Shown here: in pieces, positions 23,003 to 36,673 of the stretch | How positions within the stretch are numbered: position 1 is the stretch's first letter | Layout of the letters: the number at the start of each line of letters is the position of its first letter | Source: Lingula anatina | Taxonomy: Eukaryota > Brachiopoda > Lingulata > Lingulida > Lingulidae | Direction: 5' to 3' | Assembly: GCF_001039355.2 (NCBI RefSeq) | Contig: NW_019775524.1 | Location: forward strand, 186,001-250,000 | DNA length: 64,000 nucleotides | The notes under the pieces: generated by a model | What the model was told of the DNA's origin: nothing | The model's input: only the letters and a program-made list of their open reading frames with translations | Databases searched by the model: none | Translations under genes and position numbers: made by a program

Positions 23003-25895
23003 ATGGACAATTATTTTACACGATTTACCTCAAAAAAAAAAAAAAATCAATTTCTTCCTAGCAAAAACTCCATAAGTCGTAGACCGGTGCAGATTGTGTT
23101 TTAACGTGCAGGCACAGCTAAATCTTTACACTTGTCATAACCAAGAGTTATGATAAATCTATAAGCCGAGGTAATGAGCTCTAACGTGTTCATGTGTTCA
23201 CATTTTATAATGATTGAAACAGCCTAAAATTAACGTGTTGTGAGCATACGGGAAGGCACTAGAAGGCAAACTGATGCACAGGATCAGACAGCAATTCCAT
23301 GTAATTAACTTCTTAAACCAACGCAAAAGGTTAATAATATATAAGATATCTATGAAATATTCAAACAGTACGTGTTTTCCAGTGCATCTGAAGTGAGAGT
23401 ATGTCAGGATGAATGAACTAGGTCTCTTGAAGTAGCCAATTTGCTGTAAGAATTGATTGTTTTTCTTTGAAATGTTTTTAGTTAGAATTCAACTTGCTTC
23501 TTTCTTCATGTCAGACAGAAGCGGGCTTTCGAGCCTATCGATCACTCTCGTACTCAAAGACTGTGATATATTTACCCATTAAATCCATTAAATGTCAAAT
23601 GTAAACAAAAGAAATGTGAAAATCTATCTAATCTATCACATTAGGTAAAATATGATGGAGTGTTTAAGTGATGATATTTTGCATACAAAAGAAAGTGTAG
23701 AAATCTGAGTTAAACACCTGTTTTACCATTCAAAGCAATGAGAAGCATTTGATATTGTTAAATAAGTAAGTCTACAAACGTTTTCTATCAGTAATAAAAA
23801 CTTTTCAAATGTCAGCAACTGCTGTTGTATATTAACTATCAGCCTGCTGGAGGCCGCGGAGCGTTCCAAAATAAAGATTCTCTATCGCCAATAAGACGAC
23901 CCGATGCATCTTTATTAAACCCACAGGAAAGGATTGATTGCTCGTGTGTTCCTAGATCGTATATCTATTCAATATTTCTTGTGAAGTTTCCAGATGACGC
24001 TGTGGTGTTGTCTTTCAAACCATTTTATAGCAAAGCTTCAGACCTCAATTTTTGAACGGAATCAGGATATCTTGAGTTTTGTTTTGAAGTAACCACGAGA
24101 TTCCTGTTCCATAATAAAAGAAATATTGCTGTTCTAATATGACCAAGCATTTTTTCTTGCAATATACAGAAAAGTTAACACATTGGAAACGACAGATGCG
24201 CATTTTACTGGACGACAACTTTTGTTTAAATCATATGACATTATGAAAATAATGATGTCAGATCATAACATTTTTGTGTCATAGGAAACGAAGTACAATG
24301 TCATTCACTGCCCTTTGTATCATACTAACTGACTCCTCTTGCATCCCAAGGCTCAATGTATATAATAGGGTTAAGGTGTTTTAACACTCCTGGAGGAAAA
24401 GAGCTATTGATAGAGTACTGATCGATAGAAGGTCATCTTAAGCAGATAACTGTGCATAACACTTGAGAACGGTTTTTGTAGGCCACTTAAAGATGTTTTG
24501 AAGAGAGTTTTTGATCAAAAGGAGATCGTGGCATATAAATGCTTTTAGAAATTCATAAAAAAATCTTATATTTTTACACATTTTATCTACAAGCCATTAA
24601 CACAAACGCTCTCCTTCATCTTAAGCCTTTTTAATGTCAAATACATTTTACCGGACTGGTAAATATTAACGGTATATAAGCAGAAGGCTCTTTGAAAGGT
24701 GAATATGATAACATTTAAATGCGATCCATGGCTTCAACCGCCCTGGGGAATAAAAAAAAAACAAAAATGTTGTAAATAATATCCTTGCATTTAAATGAAT
24801 ATATGTGACCTTGGGTGACCGTCACCTAAGACAAACCCATGACATCATGCCGATTGCTTTTGTCTAATACAAAATTGAAATGGATTTCGGAGAACCGAAA
24901 CAAAAATAAGTATTTCTTGCACGAAAAATTCTGAAAACTCGTCATCAGAATATATTACAAAAATAAAAATAAATCCAATAAAGTCATTATGCCGTAAGCG
25001 ATGCGTTTCACAAAATATGTCATTGCAGCATCTCCAATATACCGTTGCTGTTATGTGTAATATATACCATACGTTTCATTACATGTTGTCTTATTTCATT
25101 TGAACAATATAATTAAGGATCACCACAGAGCGCCAAGACTTTTCAATGAAAGCGTGGTTTATGAAATCTGAATCTTGTTCTTTAAGAAAGAATCCAATGG
25201 TCATGCCTTGACTTTAAAAAATACGTCGAGATGGAAGGTTTCCGCTATTCTGCGATTGCAAGGCGCCAACATGGCCGACCGTAAATCACGGACATACCGG
25301 AATATTAGCCCAGAAAATAGAAACGTATGCGCCTACCTATGTAGAAGGCATACTTAACATTGGGGACTTATTTACCCTACATTGCTGAAGCAGGCTGTGA
25401 AGAAAATTACATCCCGACCTATTCCGTAACGAGAAAACTCGCAAGATCCTAAAAGCGTGTATCTCGGGTAGAAATGTGATGTTTCCGTTTTCTGATTAAA
25501 TTACTCAATACAATCTGAATCCAAAACAGGTGAAAGTCATGCATACCGGATACCTAATCAAAGCCAAACATGACCCCTTAATCTAATCACAATGTCGCTA
25601 TTTTACATTTCACATGATGCGTAAAGTAGAACAGTTACAGAATAGCTGCAGACGGTTTCCGGGGTGGAGAAACTTCATACTCTTCAGAAATCTATTTATG
25701 ATTTTTCCAAGAAAATATTAGAAATGAATGAGACGACATATATAGATCTAAATTACCGTGTTCAGACATGACCCTTTACGATCTTGTTCAGATTTCACGT
25801 AATTGGCGACCTAGTTGCACGTTACCAGTGCGTGTAACTCGCTTTTGAATAAGCGAAGAGTTCAAGTTTACTGAGGTAAATAATCTCCTTGAATG
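23003..25895. other. No gene seen between the kinase and the duplicated block
   Basis: AT-rich sequence with a short A-run just after the kinase stop (about 23033-23046). Short frames only; no splice-supported exon recognised. Confidence 0.5.
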
Positions 25896-26486
25896 GAAAT
25901 AGACAGAGAGCATAAGAATACCAGTAACAATTCTTGGGTACCACGTCCGCTAACTGACTCCGATTTTCTGTTATCGACCACGAAACACATTTCACTTTGC
26001 GGGGTTCGTTGCCTGATCCTTCAGTGATCCGAGCATATCTTGTCAGCATATCTGAATTACATGCCTCACTCGAGAGAATCCTGCCATTGCAAGACACCTG
26101 ATTTTCTAAGAGCATTTACCAATCTTATAACGCCCACACCATAAACCAGACATTTATTTCAATCATGCTTGTGGCGTTTTTATTTCTCTTAACGTTTAGG
26201 TTTCCTAGACCAATTATCTGTTGCAAAGAAGTTGTGGAATTCATTTGACGCGTTAAGCTAATTATTTTGTCGTAAACCCAAACTTATATATGTAAACAAA
26301 GTTATTGTCCAATTGCTTACAATGATGTCATTTTGAAAAGCTATGTTTAGGCATTTTAACTTGATTTATCACTAGAATAAAACCAACGTTCCAGATAACA
26401 TAAAACTTTTCACTCGGGCCGAATAAAAGTCTCCTAAGAAATTGTTTTCAATGAACGGAGAAGATGAAGTTGACAGTCGGCATAAA

Positions 26487-26537
26487 AATAATAATAATAA
26501 TAAAAAAATAAAAAATAAAAAAATAAAAATAAAAACA
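26487..26537. repeat. AAT/AAAT low-complexity tract, left copy
   Basis: Mixed aat and aaat units. The right copy (about 45161-45214) has a different arrangement and length. Confidence 0.85.
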
Positions 26538-27299
26538 TCGGAAACCCTACCAAAATTTGTCTTACAAAGAACTGCTACTAAAGAATTATGGCCGACTAAG
26601 GCATAATAAATGGGACTTTTCCCTATTTTTCGATCTTTAAACTGTGCCCCCAAAAACTTACTAATATTGTCAATCGCAGTGGTGACAGCAGCCCATTAGG
26701 GTAGGTCTATGTACACTTTATTTACATGTATTGTGGAACAGTCGTTTACAAAACGCTCTCAAGACCAATACCATTAGGTCGACTTTACACCTACGCTGTT
26801 CAAATTTGGTAGCTTAAGCTGATTTAAAAATCTTTTTGTATATTCATGAAGCATGCATCGACAAGCGGGTCTATTTATCTTGTCGGGTGTTTACAACACT
26901 ACCAGATTTTAGCTCTGAAGGGATTTCTCCACGAAGTCATTGCTATTGTGTTAGTTGCATCTTGCTGGGCGAAAGAAAATATCTCGTAAGTCCTGTTACC
27001 ACAATCTTGCTAAATGGGAGAGACGTAATGGATGAGCTGGCATTTATCTTTAAAGAACAGTCCTTTTACAAATCACACACGTCGATGTCATGGACTGGAA
27101 CAATTTTCTGTTAAAGTGTAGACATTGGAAATTCAGTCATACCTACCTTGCCCTTTAATTTGAGTTAAAACTTCAGCTGACGTAAGACAACTAAGCCTTA
27201 CCCCAACGTTGATCACAGCGTACAATCAGCACGTGATTGTAACTGTCGGTCGTATATATAAATACCTTCTTTTAACGATGAATAAGAGCATATGACCAT

Positions 27300-27302
<3 letters not shown>

Positions 27303-27344
<42 letters not shown>
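27303..27344. repeat. (GA)n microsatellite, left copy
   Basis: About 42 bp of GA, longer than the counterpart at 45978-46012 in the right copy. Confidence 0.95.
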
Positions 27345-27351
<7 letters not shown>

Positions 27352-28219
27352 GAGGGAAACGATTGGCAATTCCAGATAGGGAATAATTATGCTTTGTCAA
27401 ATACAATGTTACAACGCTTATCTCTTCAACAGGTCATGTGGACTACATGCTCACAACGTAATATATTCTCAAGAGAGATGTGAGATGAAATTCATTTCCA
27501 CCAGTGGAAAAAATTAATCTTTACATATATTTTATATCAACATACCTGTAATTATTTTTCTTTTTTTAAAATCTTTTCACGAATCTTATAAATAGCAAAA
27601 CTGAGTAAATTGAAAGCCTGAAGCATTCTGTTGAAATAGCCATCAAATTCAGTAACTTGATTCTGAGCAGGAAATGACTTAAGCTTCAGGAGCGCTTATT
27701 TACATGAAGTGTCAATTTTGCTGTGTTGAGTTTTGAATGTACGACCACAGAATAGCTGATTAGACTTATAATTGTTAATAATATTTTCTAGACACAGAAA
27801 AGTGAAAGACGTCACATTAGATTGTTTTTTTTTACTTGAACAATCTAAAACCTAACATCACTTAGTCTTTCTTTTCAATTAAATACTAATAAAAGGGGGA
27901 CAGGTCTGAATGTTGCAATTGAGAACGAACGAAAATAAAAAACAAAAAAAAAAAAAATCATCCCTGATCAGTTTAGGTAACGGCATTTAAGTCGGCTCTC
28001 AAGTAAAAAGGAAGTCAAAGGCACTGATATTGAAATCTCTAAAGTAAATATATGTATATGAGAGAGGAAATACAACATTCTGAAAAATATTGACCATGAA
28101 ACTCAAAACTGAAAGTAAATGTTTCGGTATTCAAGTGTAAAAATACAACCATTTTATGATATGTAGCTAGCCAATAGTATGTGGGTTTCTGAGGGATGCA
28201 CAGCAGAGAAAACGCCGCT

Positions 28220-28221
<2 letters not shown>

Positions 28222-28264
<43 letters not shown>
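28222..28264 (+). repeat. Poly-A tract of 43 bases, left copy
   Basis: Forty-three consecutive A. The right copy has 12 A at 46861-46872. The open frames reading into it on both strands are artefacts of the homopolymer. Confidence 0.95.
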
Positions 28265-28266
<2 letters not shown>

Positions 28267-28499
28267 CAACGAAATTTCTGAATTTGAAGGAGCCAACAGG
28301 AAAAAGATAAGAAATGATTTATTACTTGGTCACCGAGAGCAGCTCGAAAAGGGATTGGTGAAAGCTATCTTAGAGGTTCATTCGTGTGTGCAGGAGTGTC
28401 ATGCCTTTGCCTGGATTAATATATCAACACACACCTTGCCAGCTTTATATATAATATAACAGAACAGATGTGCAGTCCATTTTGGGGACCAAAATAGAA

Positions 28500-31400
28500 G
28501 TGTACCTTTGCTTTTCAGTTTATTTAATCATAAACGGTGAGTATTTTTATCATCAGTTACACGTGTTTGCAAATTCTTTCTGTACAATTTTTTCTTCTTT
28601 TTGTTTTTGCGTTTCTTAGATAAACACCATACATTGGCATTTTAAAGAATACTCTTATCTTCCACCTAAGTAAACTATTGTCACTGCACGAGCTGACATA
28701 ACATGAATGTATGTATAAAACAACAACTTACCGTATATTAATTGATTGCATTGGAAAAGTTTCTTATAAGAACTTGTTCTGAGACATTCCTATAATTCAT
28801 GAAATACTTGGTTGCCGATGAAAGCTCTCGAGATAGTTTTGAAATTTGGGCATTGATAAAAGGTAAACAAGAAGATGACTCATTGCTACCTAATCAGAAA
28901 AAAAAAAAGAAATGATAAATACAGTCGGATACCATATGGGGGATAAAAGATCTAGGACAATTCTCGTGGCAAATAATCATGAGCAGGACCTATGTATTTA
29001 GGCGGATTCGAGATACAAGATTGTTTGTTCTCATAATCTCTATATAGGTATAGAGAGAGATAACAAAGCAATAAAAAATAAACGAATAGGTGTGCACAGA
29101 ATATAAAATTATTTTGATAAATCTTCCTAAATTTGAAAGTAAAAAGTTGTTTTATGGTGTAAAAGAGTTCCTCGCCTTTAAGTTCATTTGGATGCTGACG
29201 AACATGTCTTGAAGGGAATTTTTCTCTGTGCGTGTATTTCTTCATAATAAAGATTGAGCAGAAGGACAAATGAAAGCTTATCACTTCGAGGAATGGAACT
29301 ACTGCTCTTCTTTGTTAAAAACTGTATAATATAATAAAAAATTAGTAACAAACGATTGTAGCCAACCAAATCTTGGCCAAATGACGGCACAATGGTTTAA
29401 TAACGAGACCATGGAAATTAACTTATGTCGGAACACGTATATATATGCATGGTCCTGTATAAACTAATACCAAAAAACACACACTCTTTCAAATATCTTT
29501 TTCCCAGATGTACATCTACTGGCATATTAGGTCATATTGTCTATTTACTCATTCGTGTTTAATATCCTGTAGAGGAATCACTGCGAGGAGTTGAGTTATG
29601 AACTTCAACTCACAAAGGGATCAAATCACGGTGAGTTCCTAGTATTGACCTGTCAAGGAGTGGGTTGCCACGAGCTCACGAACTAATTAGCAAATTGGTA
29701 CAAGAAATGCTAGTTACTGAAACATACAGCATACAATTATATAAATACGCTGTTGTGAATAAGATTCAATTTGATGTATCAATATAAAGTACTGGCCAAA
29801 TCCTGAAAGTCAGTTTTCCTTTTTATGTCAAATGTAATAGATATCATTTCAAAGATTTTTTCTTCAGATCGAATTTTCCTTGAAAAAAAAAACGTAATTT
29901 TCTCCTACGCAGGAATCATCATCTGCACTTGGGTTCGGTGTTTTATGCCATTTTCTATTATATAATTAAATGGTTGACTTCTAAATATGAATGTTTAGAC
30001 CGCCATGCATTCCTGTACATTTCAGAAGAAAATATCGACACCAGACACTGATTCGTTTTATCGTTTTAAAGGTCCGAATAGGGAAAAATAAGTATATTCG
30101 CATAATATGCAGACAGAGGGACATTTGCACACGCGGAAAAACAAATTACCGTATATTAATTGCATATGTAGGGTCTATAGCTTTAAAATACAACAACAAT
30201 GTACAAAGAATCAAACTTTTAAAGCTACGGTAACTTTGCAAAATAGAAAACTTTATGTGCCTATGAAAAATAATTTGTTGCTGCTCATTGCTATAACGTA
30301 ATATTAAAGTGATTCAGTGATACCGATTTATCGAAATATCGTCTGCTCGAAAAAAGTAATTTGATAGAATTACGTCATGATGAGGGTTTGAACATTAGAA
30401 AATCTGTCACGAATTTGAAGCTGAAGATAACAAATCCTTCAAAGTGTCTCTTTTGATGGGATACCACCCACAGAAAAACCCGGGTCCACCTCGCCGTTGT
30501 TTTAATTGTTTCACGACAATGATCTCAGATTTATTTCCCATTTCACTTATGCCAAAGTATGAAAAGTGCTGAATGAATGCGCAGTATGTAGGAATACCAC
30601 ATGTGAATCAAGTGCCACCAAGGGTGAAAATACAATGGCTAATTATCGTTTGATATACCGTTGTGAACAATGAAATTTCGTCCTTGTCTGAAGTGATTGA
30701 CATATAATTACTGCTGTGTAAGTTTGTCAGCTGATGTATCCAATATACATGCATGTAGAGGTTTTTCCATAAATAAAGAAACTATGGAATCACCTTTTCA
30801 GTGGGTTCATAGAGGATATCATTTTATTACTTATTTTACAAGACGCTATTTCTTTACATAATTTTTCACACTTATTCTGCCCACTGTTCACAGAGAGTCA
30901 ATACTTCATTTCTGGTCAGTCATAACTCCTGATAATCCTAGGTTTAATCAAACAACATTCCATGATTTGATTAAGCTCCTAGGTTTGTAGTTTGTATTTA
31001 AGATGGACGAATTGAGATTTTGCAAATATAATATATAAAATATAAAAGGACCTTTAAAATCAGAAAATATCTTTGATGAGGATGTTAAAGAGAGCTTTGC
31101 ATATGAAGACAATTGACTCACAGATGAGAAAAAATGGCTGTGAAGGCCTTCAGTGCAACAAAAAGAGACCCCTGTTAAGAACTGTAGTGAATTAAATCAA
31201 TAAATGTCAGGAGGTAATAAGTCGGGAAAATGGAAGAAAAAATAAAGAGGACTGATGATGAGCAAATGACTCATGTGAACCAGTTATGTGATTGAGTTTG
31301 GGAGAGAACCGTTCTGTACATCTGTAGATGATGAAAATGGTGGAAATAGATTTAATAAGGACAGAATGATTGAAAATGAACGGAAGATAAAGAAAAAAGA

Positions 31401-32060
31401 AGACTGATTATGATGATGGCGGAGTTAATGGCGGTGAAAGTTGATGAACGTGTGAAAAGAAACATGGTGGAGATGAAGAGGTCATTACAGATTATTTAAA
31501 ATAATGAGGGATTTTTGAAGAACCAATGGAATTGGATGGTTATGATTTTTAAGCGAAAATTACTTAACTATAGATTGAAAAAAATGTTTGATTGATGAGA
31601 AGAAAGATTTTGATGTTGTGGAGGATGGATACAAAGACGATTCAGACACAGTAAAATTTTGCCAGGATATTCAAGAACTGACAAAATGTAATATGAAGAT
31701 GTCATGAGGACAACAAAAAGGTAAAGAGAAAGTATATGACAAAGGCAACAAATTGGATTTTTCCTCCACATTACAAGATTAAGATTTTAAGATTTCAAAA
31801 TGAAGGGTAGTAGCTACTGATAACAGAAGTAGATACAAGATATTACCACTATGCTGGGTATTTAAGATTCTCATTTTGTGATTTAAGTGAAACGTTCTTC
31901 GTGACTTATTTTAAAGGTTTAATTGTAAAGACACTAAGATAAGTTCGCGATTAATTATTAAATTGAACAATTATCGTAATCGGAATGAGTAAAATAGTTT
32001 TTTTTCTTTAATGGTGGCAGAATTGCGATGTTTAGGAAGTTTTCTGTTTTGTTTTGTAAA
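28500..32060. other. Gene-poor part of the left copy
   Basis: I recognised no exon here. 31020-31560 is strikingly purine-rich on the plus strand (gaa/gat/aga-rich) with many in-frame stops. The counterpart in the right copy is about 47130-50680. Confidence 0.45.
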
Positions 32061-32069
32061 AAATTGCCC

Positions 32070-32255
32070 CATTCCTCCTAAATAGCTAAGCGGGGTTGGT
32101 TCTGGTTATTAGAGGGTTGTTTCTCCTCTGAATTGCACAATCCAATTCATACCACAAATGCTCAGTAGGATTACTATCAGGGCCCAAAGATGGTTGCTCC
32201 ATCCTCTGCAAGAAATCACTCACCAAACGAGAACTGTGAGCGAGCGATGAAGCCT
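32070..32255 (-). pseudogene. Tc1/mariner-like transposase relic (C-terminal part), left copy
   Basis: On the minus strand a short frame reads RLVSDFLQRM, then PSLGPDSNPTEHLWYELD. This is the pattern around the last catalytic acidic residue of Tc1-like transposases (PDxNPIEHLW). Frameshifts or stops lie on both sides, and no terminal inverted repeats were found, so it is a dead fragment. It is at the same place in both copies and so predates their separation. Confidence 0.7.
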
Positions 32256-35200
32256 AGATAGCATCTCTGAAGTCACCTCTTGCAAATGGAGTGAGATATC
32301 TGTTGAAAATGTTCTTATCATTTAGCTTACTATTACTGCTTTGTTTCTGAAGATAAAAGTCATCTTGGGTGTGTAGTATATTGCAGAAACGTCATGTAAA
32401 ATGTCCCCAATGAGGGTCGCAGTTTTGCCCCCCCTTTTTTAAATTTTGCAATTGTTTTAAAGTAGGAAAAGAGATCAATATAAATGTGTCATGTCAAGAT
32501 GATAAGGTAATCCAAAAGGTAGTTCAGTAGCTTAAATACAGAAACCGAAGAGCTATCGACAAAATCTGGGGCTACCCAAAAGGTCAATGACCAAGATGGG
32601 CAGTAGGTCTTCGCACCCAAGTATCCGGGTCAGTATATGGGACGAATTTCGCCTGCTCAAAGATTCCTGCTGGTTCATCTTCCCTGCTTAAAAGTTTTCT
32701 GCAGTTCTGCTGTTAGTGCCCTTGTATCATATGCATATGGGAAGACTGAGGAAAATGCTTGGACTCAGTAATTTGAATTAGACTGAGAAACTGGAAATGA
32801 ATTTTGTCACTGCTCATGACTGCTGCACACGTCGCTCTTCACTACAGGTGCTGTAGCGCCCTGTAATATCTGTCGCTCAAACCCGGCGTCACTAATTTAT
32901 TATATTCATAAATAAATAATATAGGAGCCAACATATATATATAAAACTAGCGTAACCAGATGCTAATTTGTTACATCACCAACACTCGCCCTACATGTAG
33001 TATGTGTGACATGAATAGAGTAGGTTTGAATTATACTTAAGTGACACTCTGCAGCACACGACATACGGTACTGGTACACCCCGCACTTCTGGGTCAACGC
33101 AATCTAACACAATGATAAATTGACTTCATTGAAATCAATCTGTTTCATAAAGAAGAGGTTCGTTATCAACTTTTTTTTTCAATGTGAACTTTACATAGCA
33201 ACTCTCGGGTCAAATACTTTTGTCGCTGAGGCATTTACAGGGGAAGAAGTAGAGCTTTATGTTTACTCAAACAATAATGACATCGGCTAGAACGGGCCAA
33301 ATCCGTCAACGCCGTGTTACACATTAAGCGGAGGAACTATTGTCAAAGCCTCACTCATACCAGCTAGTATTGATGACAGCTAGCGTGCAGACGGTCGAAA
33401 AGCACTTGAACAGAAGCACCGTCAGTATTCGGAGTATATGACTCTTTGACAAATTATTCACCTCTGAGGTTGAATCTCTTCAGACCCGAAGAAGTATACG
33501 ATCAGCTCTGGGAGACGTAAAGGTATTTGACGCTTTGACAGAAATATTGAGTGTCTGTTGTCTCATTTACCTGATTTGCGGATGGGCATGCTCGCCGCTG
33601 CTATTTGAACGCAGTTAGAAATTAGATGTATTTTTTTCATAGCAGGAGACGGATAGTTTATAGTTTGACTGAGTGCATGAGTATGCGAGCATGGTTTTTC
33701 TCAAACAGGAGTTACAGGACCCACAAGTATCCAACGCATTTGTGTCAGCTTGCTGGGGATATTTGTTGCGTAAGGTCTCTTTTTTAGGCCCGGCCATGTT
33801 TCTGCATGGCTTATTTTATTAATTTTTATATTTCAAATCTTAATAATATGTACAAAAGTAACGGAAACTACACGAATCATTTAACCAGTATCGTTAATTA
33901 AAAGCAAACGTTTGCAGGTTCAGGACTCAGTTCTCGTTGATTCAAACAATATGTAGGGATTAAGTGACAGCTACAGAGTTCAGATCGTGACGTAAACGGG
34001 TCTGTTTTGACCTATTAGTCAGCAAAGTTTGCATCGCAACACATTGTTTCGCTGTCAAGATTCTTCCTGTGATCCTTTTATAAAGGCCCGTTGAAGGTCT
34101 GATGTTTCTAATTCAATTTTCATGAAAGAAATATTTCCATTCTTCCCTCTAATGTCCCCAGTCAAGTAGGGCAGATACAGTGTAACACGAAATAAACTTA
34201 AGTGATATGAAAGCAAGTGGGCATATCTTGAATAGTTTGGTAGCTTACTGGCGTATTTGTTTACCCTTATCCGACCCCCAGAATCGTGAGTGGTTGCAGA
34301 CATGTTCAGACTGTGAACTTTTAAGCCTATGCATTTAGTAGTATAGGCTTTCTATTCACCCTCAATGTTGCTTTAAGGCAATCCATTGCCATTTCAGCTC
34401 TGCTATGGTGTGTAAAAGAGATACGAGTTGGTAACATATGAAACGAAACCCCACTGGAGCCCTCGCTTAAGTAGCGTACAGTGAGCACTCTTTTCTATTT
34501 AGGGGTGAGGTTCGATATTGCGTGGTGAGTCGGTAAGCTTCTCTTTTTGACATATGGGCAATTTGTTAGAGAGAGAAGAACGCAGTTCTTTTCCAGGGGG
34601 GATCCAGAGCTTTTTTCTGAGTCTTCCAAATTACCAGTATCTTTGTTGATCCATCCTCCTTTTTTGACCGTCTTCCGATAGAAATAATAGACACCCGTTA
34701 ATGTAAACTCGAAAATCTTACCATCTTCAGGAAGACCCAGAAGACGGCTTCAATCCTGTTTTTGTTCTCTTTTTTCTACCTCTTTATACAGTATTTCCAT
34801 AGCATGCGCTTCTAACCCAAAGGCCTGTAAATGGTTGATGAATAAAGAAATTGATACTCAGACTCAAAACTTTGGAAGTTTTACCTGAATTGAAAACGCG
34901 TGCAGTCGCTCACTAAATGTAAGCCAAGAGAATAAAAAATTGGTATTTTATTGTCAACTGGAAGATAATCTCGACTTTAGAACTTAGAAGAGCGGGCAAA
35001 CAGTGAATATCAATATCAACAGTTGGCTTGATTTAATTAAAGTATCAAGTCTTGTGATAAAAAAAAGGTTTATACAAAATAATGGTTTGGGGTCAGTCTT
35101 TCTCGCGCTCCAAGTTTTTTTTCTGCACCTCCCCCTAGCTGTTTTCAATTCGCCATTGTTTTCTGAAATGATTTCTTTCGTAATCGAACAGAGTAAAACT

Positions 35201-35426
35201 TGTGTTATCATGGTTGTCAGTTAAATGTTGCTTAAGTGCTTTATCGCAACGGTTTAAGAGAAACATGTCAGAGTATGTAGACAGTGCGGTAAAAAAGTTA
35301 ACTTAAGGATAAAGATATTTAGATCTATTTGAACAAAATCATTTGATAGATCATTTGTTGGCCCTGTACGTTCAAATCTCCTAACCCGAGAGTCTGCAAG
35401 CACTACGTGGCGTCACACGAGACTAA

Positions 35427-35683
35427 GGCTTCGTTCACATGCAATGTCTATTTTCTAATTTCTATTTTCTATTTGCGCTATCTTATGATCACGGTCTGTG
35501 CCCTGAATATCCTGCCGCGTAATTACTGGCAGCGCGAGCCAGTTACTTATAGTAACTTATGGTAACTGGCTCGCGCTGCCAGTAATTACGCCGCGGGATA
35601 TTCAGGCCACAGACCGTGATCATAAGACATACCGCAAATAGAAAATAGAATTTAGAAAATAGACATTGCATGTGAACGAAGCC
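35427..35683. mobile_element. 257-bp full-length hairpin MITE, present only in the left copy
   Basis: The element is one long inverted repeat: ggcttcgttcacatgcaatg at the left end and its exact complement at the right. The arms of about 120 bp pair almost perfectly around a small centre near 35550. It is flanked by the target duplication TAA (35424-35426 and 35684-35686). The right copy has the uninterrupted site gactaagaaatcg, with a single TAA at 54017-54019. The 3-bp TAA duplication and ggc/gcc ends point to a PIF/Harbinger-type MITE. No coding capacity. Confidence 0.92.
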
Positions 35684-36498
35684 TAAGAAATCGTACGAGA
35701 ATCCGCGTGAGGCGGGGTTAACTTTTCAGCGATAAGGATGAAACTCTTTGCGCCAGGAATGTCGTTCAAGAGAGCAATACAAAAGTCACACGCAAGCTAT
35801 TGTGAATTAGCAATGTATGACAAGACTGTAATTTCACAAAACTTTAGAGAGCACAATAGTACAATAGGCGTGGATAAACTTTACCAGGTTTTTTGTTGCA
35901 CTCACTAACTGGTCTGACTCGACCTGTGCAGTTGCAATTCAATATATACATGTATAGTTTGTGGAGTCACATGGTAACTCCTCTCATATCTATAAAATGA
36001 TGAGCAGGTTGAACATTGCATTTGCCATGTTATACCTTCTTGCAATCACTGCAGTTCAAATCAAACTTCCAGTCACACTGGAAGTGTAATGTTATGTATG
36101 TGTGCAGTGCTGTGAAAACCTGGCATATGACGTCATAAATTTGTCGTTGAAAACCAAAGTGCCTGCCACTCCATTGATTTACTTTTCGGAAATGACATCC
36201 CACAAGCAGTTAAACTTATTTACTACGTTTCTTTTCAACGGTAATATTCAAAATAAGTTCTGTAGATAACGAAAGGATGTTTAAAGAAAAGACGAAAAAG
36301 CACAACATGTGATAATCACTAGTGATACTTTATCCCCGGGGATATGCTCGATTTTCCAAAACACCTTTCAACAATTATCCAAAAATTCGTTTATCGTGCG
36401 TATGTAACCTGCACGAGGACAGGAATCGGCTCGGTTTTTAGATCTCCACTGTCTTCGCAGTCCACTGTTTTAATTATCGTGTGAAGACCCTATTTGTC

Positions 36499-36523
36499 AA
36501 AAAAAAAAAAAAAAAAAAAAAAA
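36499..36523 (+). repeat. Poly-A tract upstream of globin exon 1, left copy
   Basis: Twenty-five A, matched by a similar run at about 54817-54838 in the right copy. Confidence 0.9.
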
Positions 36524-36673
36524 GATGCAGACTAGTGGTGGGACCCGCGGTTGTAAAAATGATGCGTTCTTTGGATTAGGCGTCTCACAGAATCAACATA
36601 ATAACTATTTATCTTAACATAATGTTGTGTGGTGTTCTTTTCACTGTCCGAAATGTTGTGTTTCAGGAATAAA

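Noticed and set aside
25822-26115. Minus-strand 97-aa open frame (also at 44512-44790)
   Set aside because: It recurs only because the segment is duplicated. It shows no domain, changes amino acids freely between the copies, and runs through the junction on the right.
26836-27114. Plus-strand 92-aa open frame, partly kept at 45564-45791
   Set aside because: The right copy has a stop near the start and several amino acid changes. No splice signals or family recognised.
28196-28459. Open frames reading through the poly-A/poly-T tract on both strands
   Set aside because: Homopolymer artefact (poly-Lys / poly-Phe). The right copy has a much shorter run.
34590-34612. ccaggggggatccagagc as an end of the 62741-type MITE (also near 53190)
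   Set aside because: Only one end is visible and I could not find a matching partner.
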